Of a DNA stretch of 64,000 nt, positions 12,800-24,015 are shown in pieces. The stretch is from Siphonodentalium dalli (taxonomy: Eukaryota > Mollusca > Scaphopoda > Gadilida > Siphonodentaliidae). Location of the stretch: positions 53,579,762 through 53,643,761 of the forward strand of contig CP136061.1 in assembly GCA_032622095.1 (NCBI GenBank). Direction: 5' to 3'. Made by a program: the position numbers and the translations under genes. Each line of letters starts with the position of its first letter. Position 1 is the first letter of the stretch. The notes beneath the pieces are model-generated. The model saw only the letters and a program-made list of their open reading frames with translations, did no database searches and was not told the origin of the DNA.

Positions 12800-15110
12800 G
12801 TGAGCTATTATATTCATCTTTTCCGCGATGGTTCAATTAAGTGTGATACCAAATCGAGGGCGTCAACCCTTGTGTGCGCGATAGTGTAACTGAAACCCTC
12901 TGGGCTCTCTGTCTAATTATATGGTACAATTATGTGGAAGAGTAGGAAACGTCATCACGTTAACTGCGCGAACAACCTGCGAGCACACATTTTAAATACA
13001 ACCAAATCGTTAAATAATTGAAATACTAATTTTGCAGACAAGTTCGATCAATCACGCCTTGGAAGTCGATGCAGGTTCGATCAAATTGCACTTTATTCCA
13101 GAAAATGCTGTTTCATAATCAGGGACGCGGCGACAGGGATCGATGTCTAACCCTCCTCCAACTTTGGATAGAAATTTCAACAGTTGGGAATTGTTCTGAC
13201 ACTGTATTCTGATTTTCCAATAAGTTTTTTTCTTTCGGTCATTTTTTTGGTTCGAAATTGCCATTTGTTGGAAAATGTCTAATGGGTTGTGTCAGTTTGG
13301 AATGTTCAGACGTTGGAAAGCTTTAGATACCCAAATCCCAACACAAGGGTTGATAATAGAATTTCCAGAACTTTATAATGTTAGTATATTCACGATTTAA
13401 TGGAGTCGAGTTGGACAGCGCCACAAACGGAGACCATCTACTACATCTAGGCACGTCTATGTATGTACCAAACGGTCAGGATATTCCGTAATATAAACTG
13501 AAAATTGCACTAGACCTTAATCACAAGGGTTCGGGACTTTCTTTTTATTATTATTTATTATATATTAAAAGGGTCGGATGTCGATGTTCGAGGAAATCAC
13601 GCTAGCTCTGCGAAAATGGCTTCAAATTCCCTTGTATTTCAAAATACAACATGTGTTGACAGCAATTGCCCTTCTTTGTACATTATTCTTCAAAACTAAC
13701 AGCCATAAAGCAGGCTAAAGCGAAACCAGTTTGAGAAACTCTAACCCCCAAATCCATAACCTGTTCGATTTTATTAAAATGTCGACCTCTCCGTCCATCT
13801 GAAGTGCGGTAATAAGATAATTATGAAATAGTTGTTCACGAACTATAAAGCAGGTGTGGAATTCGTGTATAAACACTCATCAAATTAAATAACAGATCAT
13901 GAATTAAATGAATATCAAAAAGGTCGCAAAAGTACACATGCAAGGTTATGAAACCATACTTATAATTATGTTCAACTCAATAATGTTTTGGGCCTGTGTT
14001 ATATTGATCTCATTCGACTACTTACACAACAAGGGTGTAATCGAATGCGAAATGCCAGTTACCCTGACCTCTCAGTCCTCTACGATTCGATCACAGATAA
14101 CTGACATTGGAGCACCATTATGGCATTAATGCGGTCAATGTGACGTCACGTGATGAGTTATGTGTGTAGAAATCTCAATTAACGTCGATTGTTGGCCGAG
14201 AGGTAAATCATCCATCTTAAAGTCGACCTTAATTATAAACCCTATTGAGACCTGAGAATAAACATGACACGAAGAATCCGGCCGGGTTGTTTGAACATTC
14301 CTATATAGTGTTGATCATCCTTTGTAAGTAAGACAGACTGAAAGAACAGGACATATCAATCATTACTGAGAACAGGCCATCACACAGCTAGGACTCAATT
14401 TATCGTACAATCATCTTGGCTATGCATGATCACACTTGGGCACACAAATAGACAATGGAAAGTACACATGCATGATGTCCATGCAGTATTTATTTCGAGC
14501 AGAGAGCATAATATTCACATACACATATGACCCGCCATTAGTATTGTTATATTGTATGTGATCACACTTTACCACCATGGAGTGACACCGTGACCATACA
14601 GTCAGTCCATAACTATTTCAATATCATATCATATAAACATCCATCATCGCAACAAAATGGTGATGCCGTTATGGTCTACTTCGTGCAATCGTGTTTAATA
14701 CACATGTATCTTCAAAAACGACTAGGAACTGAAACTGTCATCAGATACAAGACTTTTACGAAAATATATTTGTCAGTTTTGAATTCGCGCAGATAGGTGC
14801 GCGAACTTAAAGTGCGCGAATTCAAACTGAGCAAAAATAGTACTGTGCGAGTTTAAATATGTGTAAGGTATCCTATCTTCAATTTGAACAGACGATAACG
14901 CATCTTGTACATTTGACTCATCTTTTCTTACCATTCCGGTATCAAGCGGTATCAAATTCATAACACAAACATAATTAGAACGCATGCAGTGACCATTTGA
15001 TTGACATCGCTCGGGTCCGAATCGGCATCTCTGGTTTAGACCAGGTTTTATTCTAAACCTGGTTTTACTCTAATTTAAACTAGGTTTTAATATGAGTAAA
15101 ACTTGGTTTT
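12800..15110. other. Mostly unassigned A/T-rich DNA
   Basis: No domain-bearing ORF. Short inverted and direct repetitions of a TAAACCWGGTTTTA-like motif occur at 15030-15110. Otherwise nothing was recognised. Confidence 0.4.
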
Positions 15111-15117
15111 CAAAACA

Positions 15118-16110
15118 TCATGGATGGATGGCCCGCTTAATTAGTCCCATAAAAACAGCCCACCCCTGAACCCTGGGGGAACCAACACAGGAGGTGAACA
15201 TGGGGTATGGACTTTTTTCGAGAACGGTAAGGATTTTCGGTAGCCCGCTCCAGAGATCCCATAGAAACACCCTCACCCGGGGGGTACCACCCCGAGGGGG
15301 TGAAATGGGGTATGGACCATTTTCGAGAACGGTGGGTGGCACACCCCAAATGGCCCCTAGAAACACCCCAAACCGCACCCCGGGGTCCATACCCCGTTTT
15401 CACCCGCTCGGATAGAACCACCCGCGGTGAGGGTGGGGGTGTTTCTATGGGCTATATTTGAGGGCGGGCCACCCACCAATGCCGACATATTGGCCGAAAT
15501 CCTTACCGTTCTCTAAAACTTTCCATATACCCCATTCCGACACCCGGGTGGGGGTGGGGGTGTTTCTATGGTTATTTGGGGCGGGCCACATACACATGCC
15601 GTAAAATTGACTGGTAGAGGCATGTTGTTTTGCGAATAAGGAATAACATGCTCTATACCACATTTTCACCCCACCAGGGTGGTACCCTCCAGGGATGAGG
15701 GTGGTGTGTTTCTATGGGATATTTGGAGCGGGCCACACACCCCTGTCGTCAAATTGGCCGAAATCTTTACCGTTCTCGAACATGGTCTATATCCCATCTT
15801 CTCCCCTCGGGTGGTAACCCACCCCACCCCGCCCGGATGTGAGGGTGTCGGGTTCTATGGTGTATTGCTGCCAAATTAATTATCCTAAATCCTTACCGTT
15901 CTCGAAAATGGTCCATACCCCAGTTCTCCCGGGGTCAGGGGTGATGTTTCTATCGGGTATTTTGGGCGGGCCACCCATTCATGCCGTCAAATTCGCCGAA
16001 ATCCCATTTTCACCCGTCCGGATGGTACCCCGGGGAGGGGTGGTGATGTTTCTATGGGATATTTGGGGCGGGCCCCCACCCATGCCCTCAAGAGATATTT
16101 TTGAGTTCCA
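15118..16110. repeat. G/C-rich minisatellite with an orientation switch
   Basis: Units carry TTTCTATGGGATATTTGG, then GGCGGGCCAC, then CCTTACCGTTCTCGAAAATG, then a CCCC/GGGG-rich box. On the plus strand the TTTCTATGG box occurs at about 15443, 15563, 15709, 15852, 15949 and 16049, giving spacings of about 100-145 bp. Left of ~15420 the same boxes are reverse-complemented (near 15205, 15255, 15320 and 15350). The array is therefore inverted about a point near 15.42 kb. ORFs crossing it are rich in Pro/Gly and look like by-products. Confidence 0.8.
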
Positions 16111-17085
16111 AAAGTCATGTTCATCGATGATATTAGATAACAGCTAACCGCTATACAACAGACCGTGCTCCATTCGTCGTGATTTCTCAAAGCGCACGGG
16201 TTATTCGCCTGATTGGGAGATTAGATAGCGACAAAAGGTCGCGTGACCCGACAATGCATTGACAAGTAGCGATAATAAACTGACATATTACTAAAACCCA
16301 GTTAAACAAGGTCTGAACTGAAGTTGCCGATTCGGACATCGGTGTTTCGTCACACTCGTAAATTAACTCTGCGGCGCAGTGACATCGGTTCAATTATGCT
16401 TTGACGTCATGCTTAGAAACCAGGATGATTGCTGGTTGAAATAAAGTACTCCTCCAAAAATGATGGCAATGGCCCACATCGTGTATTGCTACCGAAGGCC
16501 TGAACATTTAGCAAATGCACTATAACTCGTCAGCGAGGATCACAGCCTGTTCTCCCAAAAACCAGCACATTATCTGCGTAAAATAGAACTTGTTTTATGT
16601 AGATAATCTGCTTATAATCACCTTTTGAGTCGTTAATGTGCTGAAAATGAGAACATTTTAGTCACATTATCGGCTCACAATGAGCCGATTCTAAGTAGTT
16701 TATGTGCGGACAATGGAACAAATAAGCCACCTCACGACTTTTCATGTGTTTTCACTGTGTCCAGTGCCACAAAACGAAATAACGGGTAAGATTCAGTATC
16801 TGCTTATTTCAGAATCAAATAATCAAACCATGTACAATTTCACTTTATAGATCGATTATTTGGGTATTTGTGCGAGGATATGTTGAGGATCCAGTTGTCG
16901 CCAAATTCTCAGATATTACAACCTGACATCATCATAACAGGATCATTACAATATCAGCAAAATGTGACAGTACATACCGAATGTGCTAGAAAGTGTCAGT
17001 ATAGCGTTGGAATGGTTCAGATCCTATCGTACGTTGAATGTTACGGTGAACAGCTCACATTCTGACGTTTTACGCTGAAATATGG
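16111..17085. other. Non-coding stretch, nothing recognised
   Basis: No supported gene. A weak inverted pairing of CTTATAATCACC- and GATTCT-type segments around 16.6 kb is not strong enough to call. Confidence 0.35.
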
Positions 17086-18045
17086 GTACCGCAGGTTCTA
17101 GACCCCTTGCTCTATAGGTGATTTATGTTTCACCACTTGGAGACATCATTCGTAATCACCGACTACAGTTCCACTTTTATGCGGACGATACGCAACGCTA
17201 TGTTCATTTTAAGCCAGATTTCGAACAACCCAAAGAAGAAATTGAACTCTGTGTAGTAGACATAAAATCTTGGCTGACTGAGAACTTTCTGAAGTTAAAT
17301 TCCAAAAAAACTGAACTGATATATATTGGTTCGTCTCAACAACTGCTGAAGGCTACAACATGTAATACCCTTCGTGAAGAGAGTGTTATCTCCATATCAA
17401 CCACGGTTCGCAATCTGGGTTATTAAATGGATGAGAACATGTCTGCGGGTACGCATGTGACCAATGTGTGCAGATTCTCATATCACCATCTGAGAAATAT
17501 AAGCAGGAGGCGAAACGTGATTGACATGGAGACGACAAAACAACTTGTCCGTGCATGTGTAACCAGCCGCATCGATTATTGTAATTCCCTGTTCCTTGGT
17601 TGCAACAAGTTTTTGTTGGACAAGTTCCAGGTCATTCAAACTTGTGCGGCTAGGCTTGTCACAAAAACCAAAACATTTTTTACAATTAACTCCTATACTG
17701 GATAAACTGCACATGCTTCCGGTCCAGGAAGGAGTTAATTTTAATATAATTTTAATCGTTTACAAGTGCTTAAATGGCTTGGCGCCATCTTACCTATCCG
17801 ATATCGCTGTGCGTTATCAACCATCCATACCACTTATAGGTATGCAAAGTCGAACTTTTTAATACATACTCCTGGCAATATAGTAACATGCGACGACCGC
17901 GCATTTTCCGTGGTTGGTACCAGGCTCTGAATTTATTGCCAGACCACCTTAAAGGTCCGCAACATATTGATAAATTTAAAGCGAATTCAAGGTGTCATTT
18001 GTTCAAAAGGCATTCGGTCACACAAAATGTCAATAATTCAACAGC
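17086..18045 (+). pseudogene. CR1/L2-like LINE reverse transcriptase, 3' end, decayed
   Basis: Remnant of the C-terminal half of a non-LTR retrotransposon polyprotein, which would reverse-transcribe its own RNA at the target site. The start keeps a broken RT motif (VPQ...LDPLLY, 17087-17115). The catalytic box FHFYADDTQ is at about 17172, followed by WLTENFLKLNSKKTELIYIG. After a stop at 17424, MDENMSAGTHVTNVCRF and VTSRIDYCNSLFLGCNKFLL continue in the same frame. A frameshift near 17690 leads to LDKLHMLPVQ and YKCLNGLAPSYLSDI, and the last recognisable piece (DRAFSVVGTRL) is near 17890. The order of motifs matches the CR1/L2 group as I know it. At least one stop and two frameshifts show that it is dead. 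Confidence 0.8.
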
Positions 18046-18152
18046 ATATGCCAATTTGTCACTATTCTGTTTGCATGGTAACATCTTTCTTGTATTATAC
18101 ATATTATTTTTGTGTAGAGCCCGAGAGCACATATCATGGATCCGTGGCTATA

Positions 18153-18190
18153 ATTTTTTTATTATTATTATTATTGTTATTATTATTATT
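18153..18190 (+). repeat. (ATT)n microsatellite
   Basis: A nearly pure ATT run with one GTT interruption. It lies between the two LINE remnants. Confidence 0.9.
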
Positions 18191-18291
18191 TGGTTACTGT
18201 TTACTTATCATCACCTTTGTGAGGTTAGTAAAGATATTGGACAGGCCACAGGTCACTATGGTAACCATGCAATCGACCTTTTGGTGTTTCT

Positions 18292-18661
18292 TCCTATTAT
18301 TATTATTATTATTATTATTATTGGTGTTGTTTTCTTTACGAAATCACTCATGAAGAGGAATATTAGTGAAATGTTGGCGACTGAACCACAGTCGTAGCAA
18401 CATTCTCTAGACAGTGTGCATAGTTGTTACCTTGCGTAGTATTCTAGATGTTCCCAACAGGGCGGTTTTTTGGATGAGAGGGATGGAAATGTTTGTTGGC
18501 AGGTGTTTCAGCCATTTAGAGAGATTTTTACTGACCGCACCTGTAGCTCCTATTACTATCGGAATTATCTTTGTTCTCAGGTCCCACATTCTGCTTACTT
18601 CAATTTGGAGGTCAATATATTTCTTTACTTTCTCTGTTTCCTTATTAATTACCCTATAGTC
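18292..18661 (-). pseudogene. RLE-type LINE: C-terminal segment and 3' tail
   Basis: Continuation of the minus-strand LINE whose main body is at 20269-22962. The frame reads DYRVINKETEKVKKY, then GATGAVSKNLSKWL and LIQKTALLGTSRILRKV, and stops at 18407. The 3' UTR then runs to an (ATT)n tract at about 18295-18322, which on the element's strand is an (AAT)n tail. Microsatellite-like tails are known for several RLE-type LINEs. The frame joins directly to the segment beyond the 1.6-kb insertion once one copy of the 7-bp duplication is discounted. Confidence 0.8.
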
Positions 18662-20275
18662 CAGGGGGGGGGTCTGCAAAAAAAATCCGTATATAGGGCC
18701 GGGGTGGGTGGGTGGTCCAGAGGCGGAAAAAATGGTGCTTGTAATTTTTTTCCAAAACGGATTTTTTCAAACAATTTACAAGTACTGACCATGTAATGTT
18801 GTTTGTAAGCATGTTAGTACCATGCTTGTTGGTATAGGGCTATATAGGCAGTTAAAGTGACTCTTTAGCCTCAGATTTAGCAACATTCTGGATTTCACAG
18901 TATCCCGGACCACTTCACAGTGGACCACCGTATTAACAAAATTAATATATTACCCAGTTGTATTATCTGAATAAAAGTAATAAAACAAAAAAACTCTTAT
19001 CACAAATTGGATACTACATGGTGAATACTCAATGATGACTACTAGTAGATATCAGGTTATCATTATCCTGATTGTTGCATAACATGAAATTGAAAAGGGT
19101 ATCTCATAAATTTCTAATGTCTGAAATACTGTCTTGTTCTGGCATGTAATCAAATTAATTTCTTCTGGTTATTTCTCATCTTGAATGATTGCTAGTAATG
19201 TTAATTTGCAACAATTATCCAAATAAAACTGAATTGGTTATGATGAATGACATTACTGTTTACTGCTCAGACAATCCCAAATGAAGGTGATGCTATTCTA
19301 GGCTCATTGAATTTCCGAACTTCATCTGGGAGCTTTACTGCTCAACAAGACGAAAATACTAATTGTATACTGTTATCACTTACAAATAGATGAACTGAAA
19401 TAATGTGATGCATTCAGATGCATTGAGAAATGACATTAAATTCTTCATTCTGGTCTATCACCATACCAAACCACATCAAAATTTGACAACCGACACTTAA
19501 CTTATATTGCAAAATCTTTGTATGGACTGAATTTCATAAAGTCGAACAGGGCCCATAACTCTGGTAGGCATTAGTGGTCACAACCCGCAATATTATGCAT
19601 ATTCGTCCCCATTTCTGGTCCGTCACCATGTCATAGGGCATCAAATATGACAACTGACTCTTGAGTTAAAATTCAAAATGTTTGTACGGACAGACGGCTC
19701 GAGACGTCAACTATATACCCGCCGACTAATATCGGTCAGTATAATAACCATATATCTATGTGTATACCTAACCAAAAAACAATTCCCCTCCCCACCCCAT
19801 CCCGTTGGATAAGACTAAAGAGTTATTTGGTCATGCACATATCATTGTGGAACCCCTGACCTGTTTACCACTATTTACACTGGCCAGTGTTCTCTGTCAG
19901 ACACAACACACTCGATATATTAAGGCTATAATTGGGTCTAGGGCAATTTGTGACATATAGTGTACCTACATGTATATACACAATGCTTAATTAATATTGT
20001 TGTTAGATACTGAAAACACCAGGAAACACATGGAAATACAGTATATTTTCGTTTTTCTGATCTGTGTTTACCAATTAGTAAGGCAGTTAACACAGTTATT
20101 GAAGAACGGCTAAAACAACCTCTGAAATTTTGATAAAAACATGAGAAACGGGGGGTGGGTCCCCAAAATTTTGGAGGAAAAAAATATTTTTTTGCAAAAA
20201 TGGGGTGGTGGGTCCCTCGAGGTCGGAAAAAAACTTTTTGGGCCCTATATGTGCAGACCCCCCCCCTGTATAGTC
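18655..20275. mobile_element. 1.6-kb TIR transposon (hAT-like?) inside the LINE
   Basis: The inserted element is 18662-20268. It starts CAGGGGGGGGGTCTGCA and ends TGCAGACCCCCCCCCTG, with a further matched TATAGGGCC / GGGCCCTATA box just inside each end and looser G/C-rich similarity for ~80 bp. It is flanked by a perfect TATAGTC duplication (18655-18661 and 20269-20275). CAGGGG-type ends are common in hAT elements, but these duplicate 8 bp and only 7 match here, so the superfamily is tentative. The interior has no ORF resembling a transposase, so it is non-autonomous. It interrupts the LINE endonuclease region between the codons for Asp-Tyr and the following Arg. Confidence 0.85.
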
Positions 20276-22739
20276 ACTTGGGACCGACACATCCAGCAAT
20301 AGACAGATCCCTTCGTCCTTGTCTTTGACGATAATGTCTGGCCTATTGGCTGGAATTGTGCGATCCGTTTGAACTGGTGTGTCCCAAATGACGGTGATGT
20401 TATTTTTGGATACTACATTCTGTGGTTGGTGTTCGTACCACTTGTCAGAGGTATGGATACCGTAATGTTTGCATATACACCAGTGTACGTAGCGACCAAC
20501 ACTATTGTGTCTCTCTATGTACTCTGTTTGGGCTAGTACAGGGCACGCTGATATAATGTGCTCATTGGTTTCGGGGTACCTATGGCAAACTCTACAAGTG
20601 GGATCTACATTCAACTTCATAATTTTATTTTGGTAATGTCGTGTTGTAATCGCCTGGTCTTGTGCGGCAATTATTTGGGCTTCTGTTTCACCTTTCAAGC
20701 CTGCCGACTGAAGCCATCCAAAAGATGCTATCTCATCGAGGCCGTTTTCTTTCACCATTCTCGCATGCTGTCCATGCATTCGTTTCTCAACAAAGGTGTT
20801 TCTACGTTTTTCTATTGAGTTTATCTTTCAGTGTCTTTCTGTCATTGTCACATGTATTGTTAGTATGATCGTCTGCTCTCGTTACCTCATATTCATCTTT
20901 GAACCCTGCCGCTTGTTTCATCAATGAATATCTGTTTTTAGTATTCACATATTTCTCCAGAAACTTTGTATTTGCATCTTTCCCCTGTCTAACATATTCA
21001 GCCAGCCCAGCTATTGCAGTTTTGAAAGAAGATTCAATCTCAATAAGACCTCTACCACCCTGTCTTCTTGGGAGGTAGAGTCGTTCTACGTCCGCTTTAC
21101 CATTATGGAGGCCATTAGCTGCCAACAACTTCCTTGTCTTTCTATCAATCTGCTTTAGTTCCGTTTTTGTCCAATTGATCGCACCAAAGCTATATGTTAG
21201 TACAGGGACTGCAGTGCTATTGATTCCCATTATTTTATGTTTCCCATGGAGCTCTGATCTTAATATTTGTCTTATTCTTCTTTTATATTCTGCTATGATC
21301 TTACTTTTCATTCTGCTCTGTTCAATTCCATCATTTTCTTCAACACCTAAATATTTGTACACTCCAGATTGATCCAATTCTTTTATCATACCCCCTGTTT
21401 CTAATTCTATGTTGCCGGTTTTCTTGATTTTTCCCTTCACAAATGTAACCTTTGCGCACTTTTCTAACCCAAATTCCATCCCAATGTCATCGCTGTATGA
21501 TTTTACGATGTTCAACTGTTCTTCTAACTGATCTTCATTGTGCGCATACAACTTAATATCATCCATATACAAAAGATGTGTGATGTCAAGATGGTCATTG
21601 GAGATCTTCACATTGTAGCCTGTATCAGATCTGTTCAGTTCTGTGCTAAGTGGAAAAAGGCTCAGACAAAACAAGAGAGGGGACAAAGAGTCACCCTGAA
21701 AAATTCCACTCTTTATATGAATATCATCTGTGACAATTACGTCATCTCTGCATACTAACTGCATGGTTACTTTCCATTTTTTCATGGCATTCTCCAGGAA
21801 TTGTATCAGTATTGGGTTAGCTCTATATATGCGTAAACTCTCAAGAATCCAGGAATGAGGTACGCTGCCGAAGGCTTTCTTATAATCTATCCATGCCATG
21901 CCCATATCCTTTCTGTATTTCTTGCAATGCTCCATCACCATTTTGTTTAACATGAGTTGGTCTTTACAACCAAATGTTCCCTTACAACAGCCTTTCTGCT
22001 CCTTTGGGATAAGGTTGTTGTGGGACAGGTGTTTGTAAAGTATTTCAGTCAGAACGGAGGTGAGTATCTGGTATAATGTTGGTAAGCAGGTGATGGGGTG
22101 GTAGTTTTTTGGATTAGATATGTCAGAGTTTTTTGGAAGGAGCGAGGTGATACCGGAGACAAACCAGTTTGGAATATCATCTGATGTGCTTAATAATGAA
22201 CTCAATATTTGTGAGATGTGGGCATGGGATGCGGTAAATTGCTTAAGCCAGAAATTTTGTAATTTATCAGGACCAGGAGATTTCCAATGTTGTGTCTTCT
22301 TAATGGCCTGTGATATTTCTTCCGTTACATGTTCATTTAGATCGTGGTGTCGTTTGACCCATTCATTTGGTGTAAACGTTTTGTCACGTTCCCATATGTC
22401 TCTCCAGAACTTATCAAGTTCTGTTCTATCTGGTGGTTTCGCAATGTTTATGTTCGTTTGGTTCATTTCTCGGTAGAACGTTTTCGCATTGGACGCAAAT
22501 TGTTTATTTTGGTTGTACTGCTTCCATCTTTTTTCATATCTCCGGATTCTTTGAGATTTGGCTTGTATTTTCTGTTTGATCGACTCGATGACTTCTTCTA
22601 ATTTATCGTCTGAATTAATATTGAATTTCTTCATCAGGCGGACCCTTTTCTCTCTTTTTAGTTTGTCTTTCTTTATTTCAACAAGTGCTGATAGATCTGA
22701 GCGGAATAGTCCAATTTTGTTTTTAATTCTGGTTTCCAT
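20269..22739 (-). pseudogene. RLE-type (R2/R4-like) LINE: RT, zinc finger and endonuclease
   Basis: Main body of a single-ORF non-LTR retrotransposon. The 645-codon frame 20802-22739 carries the RT: TSLLPKNSDISNPKNYHPI, then GIFQGDSLSPLLFCL, then the catalytic YMDDIKLYA at about residue 390 (21559-21570). A one-base frameshift in a T5 run (20807-20811) moves the rest into the frame read from 20779. There follow RMHGQHARM, a CCHC-type finger CRVCHRYPETNEHIISAC (about 20560-20610), KWYEHQP, and the restriction-like nuclease motif ANRPDIIV...LLLDV (about 20300-20350). RT, then CCHC, then PD..D is the known order of R2/R4-type elements. It is split from its last ~85 codons by the insertion at 18662-20268. 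Confidence 0.88.
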
Positions 22740-22962
22740 TTTGGCTCTTGTTTACTTGGTTTTGCTTTCCGCTGTGTGCGTATTTCTATTCCTACTTTAT
22801 CAATCACTATGTGAGCAGCTGTTTACAAAATTTGGTTCAGTTCAGTTTTATCTGTTCCTCTTTTGTCAAGAATGAGACCAATAGCTTTATTGGCAATGGT
22901 TAGTTGTTTTCTCGCTTTTTTATTTCTGTTAAGTCTCGGGAGAGGGTCACGGTCTGACATTT
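22740..22962 (-). pseudogene. N-terminal extension of the RLE-type LINE
   Basis: An open frame begins at ATG 22960-22962 (MSDRDPLPRLNRNKKARKQL) and reads through LTIANKAIGLILDKRGTDKT and ELNQIL to an in-frame TAA. It stays open after that stop (TAAHIVIDKVGIEIRTQ) up to QEPKWK, directly before the start of the 645-codon frame but out of phase with it by one base. The PKWK...RIKNKIG transition is what I expect of an RT-LINE N-terminus. The region therefore looks like the genuine 5' part of the ORF, damaged by one nonsense change and one frameshift. A natural upstream ORF is the alternative. Confidence 0.6.
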
Positions 22963-23494
22963 TCTTCATTCTTATTATTATTATTCAAAGAATCACTCCG
23001 GTATGTTGTTCAAAGAAGTTATTTTTACAAATATTATATCCAAATTGACAACACACACCGTCATTCTTACATGTATATATTAATTAAATTCAATGACTCT
23101 CGATGGCGAAATCGTTTTCGTTAGTTTGTCGCCGATAGAAGCGTCCCCAATTGAGTGTAGTTCACACGATGTTTTCTATGGGGTGGTACGGTCAACATGC
23201 TTCAGATTTTCGGCGATGTTATTAGAATGTTACATCCCTCTGTGCATAGCGCATGAATACTAACTTATCAGTTTCACGCACCCAAACAAGTCCAGAATAT
23301 GTCTTTAACTCATTCCTGTATATTACACAAATTATTCGTTGATGAATTCAATTGCATAAGCATATTAAAGCGTAACGTTGTGAACTCATATTCTCACATC
23401 ATTTCAGATCCCTAAATTAATCTTACGTGTTCCATATAGTACTGGTTACTTTTGGCATTTCGCTGATTTATTGTAAAACAAAATAAATTAAATT

Positions 23495-24015
23495 AAAGGC
23501 ACGGGCGGCGTTCGTTGCAGAAATATTCATATTTGTTCAAATCGCCATCAACAGAAGGAATATTAAAATATATATATAGTTTTGTTCATATGACAAACAT
23601 AATCAGCGCGTAAATAGTATATTGTCGTCAAGACGTACGATGGGTACGTAAACAAGAGCCTGCTCGTGTTGTAACAGAAGTTGTGCTTCTGTTTACATAA
23701 CACAGTGCAATTCTATTGTTCAATCACACTAAAATTATATAAGCGCTCTTTATTATTTCCATATCAGGAAAACAGCAACAAATAACGCTCTTTATGTTTA
23801 CTATATCCGGATCTAAGCAAAAGCCAGGAAACATAACGTTTTTTGCTTTTGTTTACATAACAATGGAAAAAAAATGACAATAACATACTGTTTATGCCAT
23901 ATTTCTTATTGGTATAAGAACAAGGTCTGTCTATATTTAACTATTCGTTTATGTCGGTTTTTGACGGAGGTGAATATTTTAACAGCATACCACCGTCAAC
24001 GCCGCCCGTATCTTT
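23495..24015 (+). mobile_element. 0.5-kb MITE, copy 2 (ACGGGCGGCGTT ends)
   Basis: The plus-strand left end AAAGGCACGGGCGGCGTT mirrors the right end AACGCCGCCCGTATCTTT. It is full-length and alignable with the reverse complement of 5688-6210, with scattered differences and small indels. No coding capacity. Confidence 0.8.

Noticed and set aside
15118-16147. Pro/Gly-rich ORFs on both strands
   Set aside because: They are products of the G/C-rich minisatellite, with no domain or consistent frame among units.
17888-18397. 169-codon ORF with Ile-rich runs
   Set aside because: It reads through the LINE 3' end, two ATT microsatellites and the other LINE's tail in antisense, so it is not one gene.
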